Assembly (NCBI GenBank): GCA_002633005.1
Contig: NMRA01000233.1
Coordinates: 478,180 to 542,179, forward strand
From: Phoronis australis
Taxonomy: Eukaryota; Phoronida; Phoronidae
DNA: 64,000 nt
Direction of reading: 5' to 3'
Positions 1-9,600 of the stretch are shown here, in pieces; the first letter of the stretch is position 1; the number at the start of each line of letters is the position of its first letter. The notes under the pieces were generated by a model. The model saw only the letters and a list, made by a program, of their open reading frames with translations. It was not told the origin of the DNA and made no database searches. The position numbers and the translations under genes are program-made.

Positions 1-432
1 TTCTGAATATTCACATTGTCTGATGGTAACTCCAGTACAGAACTTTAAAATCATGAAACATTTGTTGGTGCTACTCAATACGAATACAAGCAATAAAATT
101 TCTCGAATTTGAGAAAAAGATAACTTGAAGTAGATAGATACAGAAATCCAGAGTGACATGGTTCATGTACTTTACACTAATTGTGATTCCACCTTCAGAG
201 CTGAGCTATTTGTACTACACCTTTTAACAAATGTTATCGACATCGCTTTCCATTGAACATTTGGCAAAATTTCAAAGCAAAAACTTCCAACTATTTTCAA
301 ATGATGTAAACAAAACAGTATTATTTTTATCATATCTCAGTTTTCACTAATACCTTCGATGAAGCGACACGAATTTCGTCAAAATTCATCAATTTTTATC
401 AAAATTTCTGAATGTAAAATCACATCACTGAC

Positions 433-647
433 CACAAGGGGGCGAAGTCTCTGCACAGTGCTTCACTAATGCAGTCAACAGTGATCGGAGGTCAGACACC
501 ACAGCTTCCTGGTCCACCGGTTGAATGTTGGGCAGGCAGACGAGCACACCCCACACTGTGGAGATGGCCCTCTCAGAGTCCAGGTCCTCAGGGCGGGTCT
601 GTACTTTACCGGTTACATACGAGGGAAATGTGTGTTTGTACGAGCGA
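433..647 (-). CDS. UTP20: UTP20 coding exon 12
   Basis: Acceptor cttccttccag, donor G|gtcagtg; 215 nt, enters phase 2, leaves phase 1. It includes AISTVWGVLVCLPNIQPVDQ, comparable to the LP-x-I-x-P segment of UTP20, and ends KHCAETSPPC. The next exon lies beyond the left edge; positions 1-432 show no recognisable coding sequence. The exon's 3' end overlaps a CTCF-like 12-mer (432-443). Confidence 0.85.
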
Positions 648-3600
648 CTGGAAGGAAGCAATAACAGTATTTGAAACAAAAACATAAACTGTTAACTAAA
701 GTTAGTAGCTGGGTATTTTACAAAAAGAAATTTGAACTCAAAGTGAATGAAGAGTATGGAGTGGTTTATTAAGCCAAAAATTATGCTAGTGGACACTTTT
801 CCAAACACAGCATAACCAGAGAATTCAAGAAAAGATAACATGCCTTCTTTCATGACTCATTTTTGTGAGGATTGCAAATTAAATTAAATCCAAACATTCA
901 AAACTCACCGTTGAGTGAAATGGATGTCCCCTGGTAATAGGTATATTACCTAAACTTCTCTTTAAAAATAAACACAGGGACACAACGTAATCTCTGGCTA
1001 GTTTAATTTGACAAAAAAAAAACAATCACACGCATGGCCCTGGACCACATCTGCATGAGTGCATAAGTTTATGTAAATGATATTTTAACAATTCGCAACT
1101 GGAATATTTACATAAAAAGTGTACAATGCTAAACAAATTAATAAGGGCGAAGTATTTTGCTAGGAAGTAAAACTGCGTTCTATGGTTTATCTGAAAACCT
1201 TAGTGTACTTACACACCACGTTGGGAATCGCAATTACTATGAAACCACAAATTTCAAAGTTGCACCACAAATTAATGCAGTTGTACAGATTTAGACGAAC
1301 AGGAACCGACGGGCAATGATTATTTTATGATATGCTGTAGGAATATGCACAAGTCCCGCTCGGCAATCGCACAACAAGGAAATAAACGACTGGACTTAAT
1401 GACAGGTCAAACAAGGAGTCATTAAGTGCAACTGAAGGTCAACCAATAAAGTAACAACTTAATTGTCTTTACCAGAACACCTGAGAGAGTAGAATTTTTC
1501 TCATAGGAAAATACAATGTTTACAATAGACACCAACCCCTTGAAAGCCATGCCGAAGTCGAGCTTGTATTTATGCCAAGCTGAAATGTCAGCGGCGTCAG
1601 ATTCGACTCCTGTCTTGTGCAGGATGAGATCAGTCATAAAGTAGAGAACCTCTTCCATGGTCTGCGGTTTGTTCTTCAAACATACCTCATGACAGTAGTT
1701 GAGCAAGGGAGGAAGAAGACACTGGAAGACAAAGGAGAAGACAGCTAATTGAATCTCAAACTTGTCTATTCCATCGTGATCTTGCTGATCTTTGACCTAC
1801 CATATGGCCTTGAATGTGTGCGTCTATTTCACCCCGAACAAAAATGTTTCCCTATTGTATAAATGGTACTTAACTGATATTGTGTTGAGCACAGTTGCAC
1901 TCCAAGACATTGAAATTAAATGATTAGATATCAAAAAGCTTACCGCTTCAAAACTAACAACAGCGAACACTTTGCGGAAGAATCCTAGAAGGCAGCTGCA
2001 CGATGCGGTTGTTTTGAACAAGCTTGCCACAAATGTGGATATCTGATCACTGGTGAGGCGATAGTGCGGTGATGACAACATGGCTGCCACCACGTCAAGG
2101 GTGACGGTGATGCAAGACTCTGGGAGACCCTTAGTTCTCAACAGATCATTCACGGCCTGCAATAATAGGAGACACATGCTCATCAGATTAAATAACAGTG
2201 TATCAAAAAAATGAAACTAGTTCAAAGCCATACGTTTCTCCCAAGCATCATGTCGTTGATTTCCAAAAAATTAAGGCATTATACATTAAATTATTCTGAC
2301 TGGTTAATGGAGTTATCATCAACGTATGCACTCCGGTAGTTTCAGAAACACAGACACTACATGTTTGGCTGCAGTGATAAAGGTATCTCTTATTGAACCC
2401 AGCTCTTACTAATAAAAACCTGCAGTATATTCACTGGGCTAAACAATTCAGCTTAATCCATACACAAGATAATGATACTGGATTTTCCGTTGATCTTGTA
2501 AAATTGATGATACAGCAACACAATTTAGGTCACACAATCATCAGTGAAAGGCTCTCTATAACCTACCTCAGCCAGGCTACTTGGAGATTTCACCAGTGAC
2601 CCACTGCCATGAGACACCCAAATAAGCAGCAATTTCAATTGGTGACCCAACCATGCATCTGCTAGCGCCCTCTGTTGCTTTTTGATGCCGGAAACAACTG
2701 AGGACACTTTCTTTGTCTGTTCCTGAAAATGTTGAAAGCCCTTAATCAATTAATTTGGGTACACTCCATGTTTGTTCACTTACAGCACACATAGAACATT
2801 GTACACAAAAAGCAATAGAGACCATTTTCAGGCTATGGAAATGCACAGATAATCTCAGTGGTACACAGATAGTGCCCGTGAAAATTACAAATTACAAGAA
2901 AGTCTTGCCACTTTTTAGATCCCTGAAAAGGGTTTAGTGCAACTTACAAACGCCATTTACTGTCAATGGTCGGGGGAAGAAATCTTTTCAGACTTATGTT
3001 CGTTAAGGCATGTAATGTGGCTAACAGATGGCGTGCAGACTTAAAATGTTTCTGATAACTGTCAATGTACGTCAACACCAGAGCCAATTCTTACATTTCT
3101 GCCACTTGATAACTAAAGGTATGATGTAGAGGGTACCAATCACCACTAGAGCGTGTTGATCCCCGTCAGAGAACAAGAAGAAAATTCGTGTCAGTTATTT
3201 TTCAATTCAAGCATACAAACTGCAAACCAGATTTAATGTTAGTTGCATTGTAAAAAGCATTAATGAAAGTCTGTGTACACAACCAAAGCAACTTGGGGGA
3301 TTTCATCTGTATGGCTGCTGTCGTTTTTCAAATGCATTATGGGATGGTTGTTGGTTCGTAAAATCTGGTGACAGATAACTTGTGGATTACTAAACGATAA
3401 GGCTGCGAAAAACACTTTTCGCTTGAGAGCACCAGAGTTTTAAGCAAAGGGTACTTTGCAACGCGTTTTTTGACACAGTAACTACAATGATACAAGAATT
3501 AAACATTGAAGCTAGCCTCAAAATGCAATGAAGATTAGCAAATTTTTCACCAAAGATTCTTGAGGCAGGCAACACACGATCACACTGAAGTTAAATCTCA

Positions 3601-6600
3601 CTACCCTAACGCAAATCAGAGTACACGTCCACAAGTTACCCGTGATGTAACTAGATCTTTATGAGCTGAAAACTATCCCACAATGCATTTGAAAAACGCC
3701 AGCGGTGACGCAGATAAACCCCCAGAATAATCCCGGAGAAATTCATAAATCAAGAGGTGGGCATCAAGCTAGTGCAACGGATGAGGAGGCAGTGTGGCCT
3801 GGTTGATAAGTGCCCGCTTTCTTTACTCGAGGTCGTGGGTTCAAGTCCCACCAGGTCACACTGCTAAACCCTTGAGCCAGGTTTCTAGCTCCTCAACTCG
3901 GTTTTAACCATATATTAATAAAGCATAAAAATAGTTCCAGGTGATCAGTGCAATGGGCCCACATGCGAGGCCTGCGCACGTCTGGTACAACGTGTATCAG
4001 ACCGCCTGCAATTGTTTGTTGTTTTTTTGTTTTTAGTGCAACAGATACACAAACTATCAAAAGTAAAGAACGACGTTGAAAATAATGGTTCGGCTATGTA
4101 AGAAATCCGAAAGAAGTTTTTATTAAGACTACGTAGATCCTTATAGAAAAGTGTGTATTAAACCAAATATCTGGAAAAACTACATTAGATAGTACAATTA
4201 TAACTATTATTTTTTTGAAATTAGAAAGCCTGTAGAATTTAAATCTTGAATTTCTACCAATCCGCCATTAATTAGGTCACATGACTGTATTTTTAATGGA
4301 ATTTAGCAAAAAAGAAAGGTGTATTCATAGCCAAACAATGGTATCAGTAACAGGACCAAATGTTATTTTAAAATAAATGTTCAAAACGAAATCTTAAACA
4401 CAATGTTTCTGTTTTCTGAATCAGTTTTCGTTTTATAAAAATCATGAAAGTCCTATTTTTAGCTGCCTCTTATGCACAAATAGAACATTTTAAAAGCAAT
4501 TCCGTAAAGCACTTTGTAGAAAAGAACATAAAGCATATATCTGAAAATTTCATTTGAATACAATCAACCATTTCTAAGATAAGATGTTACAAAATTAGTC
4601 AAATTTGGACACTTCTCAAGGGTATTACATGACCTTAACAGACATACCAACAGAACGCTCCACACAACATCGGTATTCTCTCTACTCGTAAACTTGATCA
4701 TGGATTCAGACATCCTACTCAGCACAGTGAACACTTGTTCATAGTGCTGACAGTCGCTGCCCTCCACTTCTGATCTTGGATCGAGTTTGCCAAGAAGGAT
4801 AGGGAGAACTTTCTCAGTGCAGCTATGGAACTTAGACTTGACCCCACGTAACATCTCAAACAGGAGACGACCAAGACCATGGACTTGCTGAAATGCAAAA
4901 TTAGCTTACAAAGCATTCTAGCTAATGAAAAATACCATACATGACAAAGGCAAAATACCATTTCCCAGTCGTGATAGTTAATTCTGTTATAAACAGCCAA
5001 ATGACAGCAGAATTCTAATTCCAAAATGGCTTAAACATATTTCTAACTTTCCTATAAATTACTCTTCGTTCTCAGTCATGAGGGAAGACTAATAATAACA
5101 ACAGTTTATGCCTAGCCGTCATGACGGTGACTTCCTCATAACGCGTTTTGATCATGATAGACCGACCTGAAAAACCTCGCCTCATTTTCGGGTCGGTGGA
5201 AAATCCTGAGAAAACCACAAACCTTTGTTTGGCCGGTAACATGCGATTTCATTCCTATACACATAACCTGATGGCTTTAATATCCATTGCCAGACCAAGC
5301 GTAATTGCCATGTTTATTGCCCCTACAGCCCAAATTGGTAATAAACTATTGAAATCACTGATAAAAGCGTATCAAGTTTATAGTCCTTGTAACCCCTGAG
5401 ATTCTATCATGCTATTTGGTCATTTTGTCTGAATACCTTAGGCACACACTGTATATCAAAAGAACACGCTTGACCACTTGGTACAATGAACACAACACCA
5501 AACTGACAACAATGTTAGAGAAAGTAGGTCACCTGGCGTTTTTTTAATTGTGCATCCAACAAAGTTCAAGAAAGGTAATTATGTTAAAAACAGTATCTTT
5601 TTATTATCAGAATCAATGATGCTGAAACTATTCACCATGAGTTACATTGTGCAACATATACTCGTGATTAATTTTTTTTGTAAATTAAGAATGTGCAACT
5701 GTTAAAGCCCCATACAGAACCAATTTGAAAACTATTGTTTTGGTTTATATTTTGGGGTGGAACCATTTGTTTTGATTTTTTAATAAGGTGATTTAGTGGT
5801 CTTAATTACATGTGATAAAACAATGGTCCAATTTTAAAGACCCACATGGGCACAAAGCAGTAATGGTTAAATATACGGTGCTCACGTTTTGAAAACCAGT
5901 TTTCTCTACTGAATAACAGGTATAAAACTGGTTCTCAAAACATGGGCACGTTATATGCGACTATTGCCCACAAAGCTACAATACATGCTTTTCAATCTAC
6001 CTGGTTGTTATTTTCAAAAGCTAACTCAAAGAACTTACATCAGGTGATGTCTGCAAGGCTGCAAGCATGAAGTCAAAGAGAGAACTCAAGTCTTTCACCT
6101 ACAAAGAGAGAATGACTATTGAAACTGCAACTCATACAATACAAGCACTAACAATAAATTTGTAACCCACATGTAAAGGGAACACAGTTTGCATGTCTAA
6201 CGACACAAATTTTGTGTAACTGTCATGTGCAGAATGTGAATGAAATGACACGATTAAATTTATTCTTGTCACAAATTAAATTTAACAGCAGTTTTACCAA
6301 CAGTTTAACAGCCTTACGAAAAAGTATAGGTCATCTGTCTTGGCAAAATAGTCTAAACACTTTGATTTAGCGTTCAACATAATGCAACACCAATTTACCT
6401 TGCGCATAAGATAAGCAAAGCTTTCCGCAGCAAAATTTCTCATATATTCCTTGTACTGGTCCCCAAGCAGAGGAGAGAACAGTCTGAAAGAGAGGCAATG
6501 AGAAAGATCAAAATTCCAAACTGGATTCAAAAATATTAATGACTTACCTGCAATCCTTCCCGTCAAACAATCACAAACTGAATGTTGTAAAACACTGATT

Positions 6601-9600
6601 TCGAACTCCGAAATATGGAAGTTGTCACACTGAAAATATTGCTTGGGACACTGCTTGCTACAAGGCTTAGGCTACTTCAAATAAATCCTTTGTGGATGCA
6701 AGTAACGATTTATGTGGTATGACACGACAACAAACAGTGCATTTGAAAACACTAAACTCAATTCCCACAAGTTTAATAGATACAAAATTATTGAACAACA
6801 AATCTTTTCGAGATTTTGCTGACAACAACTTTGACTTTTTGATCAACTTTTGCATTGAACAAGCAATAAACGCACGACAGCCTCAATGTCACAGGGGACA
6901 AATACAAATCCTACTTGTAAACGTCTTTGATGTCCCTCACTAGGTAGCGCCACAGGAATTTGAAGATGTAAGCCAGACAGAGGAATGCTTGCTCCAGGAC
7001 GGCGACATCTTGGGTGTAGCTATTCAGTAATGATACGATGACCTCGAAGAATTTACCAAAGTGCTTGTAGAAATCTAACTGGAGGTCTCTAGCCAGCTGA
7101 ACAACGAGGCTGCAAAGATATTTTTGATATGTTTAAGAAGGATAGCCCAATGAATGCATACATACATTCCCTCACTTTCACCCTAAAGACTGGGCAAATA
7201 GACAAGTAGAGATAATCAGTGCAACAATGCGCACCTGCCAGAAACCCAAGCCTCAGAATTTATTTCTGTTTAATCCTTATGCATTCTCAAGAGAAATGTT
7301 GGCCAAAAATAATTTCCAAATACAACATAATTGTAGTAATTTCAAAATGAGTAATATTGGTAATTCAATTATTCAAGAATACAGAGAAACAAATGGGTAA
7401 GGAACCAATGACCGTTGAATTTTTAGAGTCCTGCTATGAGACACAGGTGGGTTATAAAGAAATAGTCAAGAGGAGATATTATAGTGAGTTTGGAAATAAT
7501 GTTGATATTCAGGTTCATATCAAATAACAAGTAATTGTACTGGCCATGCTACATTTTCAAGTGCTCTGACACCATAATGCCAATGCAACAGAGTGAAGGG
7601 CAGCGAGACAGACAACATGCGCCTTCAAACAAAAACAGGGCAGTCGTTCGTAATAGGCCCGTCCTGATATATCACAGTACCAATCTCATTCTAAAGTATT
7701 TACCCATAATGCATCACATCTGTCAGGTACTCTCATACTAAAGTATTTACCCACAATACATCACATCTGTCAAGCACTGTCTGGCTTCCTCACACACAAA
7801 GATACTAAGCAATAATCCCATAACCTAATTATTGCATAATTCATCATTGTAATGCAGGCAAACTTAATCTGCAATTCTCACACCATGAAGTTGCAGCAAA
7901 AAGTCGAATATCAGAGCTGGATATGTAATGAATCGTAGTTCTTCCTTGCTAATAAATTCAGGAGTGTCTGATATTTTGAAAAGTAGGTCATAGTTGTGTA
8001 ATGCATTTTTCTGCCTCTCCGAAAGAGGAGAGTTCAATCAAGAATGGGCCTCCTGCAGCACGACAGATAAATAATTCCAAGACTGCAGCAGCAACTACTC
8101 AGGTAACAAAAACACCCCAATAGTCACACTTTTGTATACTTACTCCAGCAGAGGTTGAAGGGCCATACTGTTTTCAACTTTTAAGTGCTTTAGAAGAGCC
8201 GACACAATGGACTCCTGAAAAACAAAAAACTTTTGTCTACTTGTTCGTGAAATCGTTCCCAAATGGATGAGGGAGGGCACTTCAGAACAAATTTCTGCAT
8301 CTTATGCGCAGTTCCGGTTTTAGATTTCAACAATCATCTCACAATTGTTGGTTGACAAGACAACGGAACTGAAAAATCTTTCTCAAGGTAGGCTCATTAC
8401 AAAATGTCACCAATTTCAGACAAAAGCTATTGTCAAAATGCACCTTTTGTCACTTTCAGGTGGGTTAAACATAGTTGTGAATGCCTCAAGTTTTCAAAAT
8501 ATGGTCTGGTAATGGCTGTTGAACACGAAAACACATTGATTTGGTGCTACATATCTTTACCGAATAAACAAGAACATAAATTTCCCTTGTCCATCACATT
8601 GTGTCCTCAACTGGTGAGACACCATATTAGAGGATGACCTGCAACAGGGGCACTGTTCTCACTGCCTTCTTTCGAAATGAGAACTTACCTCATGGTACAC
8701 CAACTGATTTAAGCTTTGAACTTGGCCTTGGATTTCTTTTCGAAAATTCCCTAGAAACCAAAGCATTAAAGGAATTATTTCAACATTGAAATGCAAATGA
8801 CACCAAAGAATGGCCCAGAATTTCCGAGATGAGTGCAAACAATAGTAAACAGTCTCATTTTAAAGAGGAACTTGCACACTAATTCCTTATCTCTGCGATT
8901 GCTTGGTCAAATTATGCAAAGTAAGTTGAAAATTGCCAAATGGTTTTAAGAACGAGTTTTGTATAAAAAACGATCCACTGTAAATCACCCGTGTCCAGTA
9001 AGCATCGTGTTTGGGAATAACACTGCATGACGCAGGCTATGTGAACCCCCAAGGTACGTCATTGCTGCAAAAGTCACCAATTTGCAGAATTTTTGTTTTC
9101 AAATTTACAAGCTTTCAATGAATACAACTGCACTTTGTTCAGCGCAGATAATGTTCAAATAGCATTGTCGCTTAGGTCCTGCTCTACATTAACATAGTTG
9201 AGAGCATGCAAATACATCTTTAAGTGAATCAATCTCTCTTCAACGGGGAACCTGGAAGCAGTTATTTGAGCTTTAACAATTGGCAAAGTGTCAACTAATC
9301 GAGGACTCATAGATTCATTCCCTGAGGTTCTGTAAATATATCACGTATCCTTAAATGCCCAGCTAGAGAGCTTAGTAATCTGTCAACTATATAGAATGAC
9401 CAACTTGAAGTGGTTTCAAAAATACACAACAGGCTTTTTAATGATGCATACAGCAAAATCTCCCCAATATGCGACACACAGTATGGCAGACTAGTAAAAT
9501 CATGTTTTCTCATGTTTTCTCATTTTTTCATAAATGATGAGTGGCATCGTTCGCTTTCATCATTTTTCAAGTTCTGTATACCATAAGAAATTGGCAACAA

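Noticed and set aside
3790-3865. Functional tRNA gene
   Set aside because: Good T-arm and box B, but no clear acceptor pairing or normal anticodon arm, and it continues into a SINE body with target duplications.
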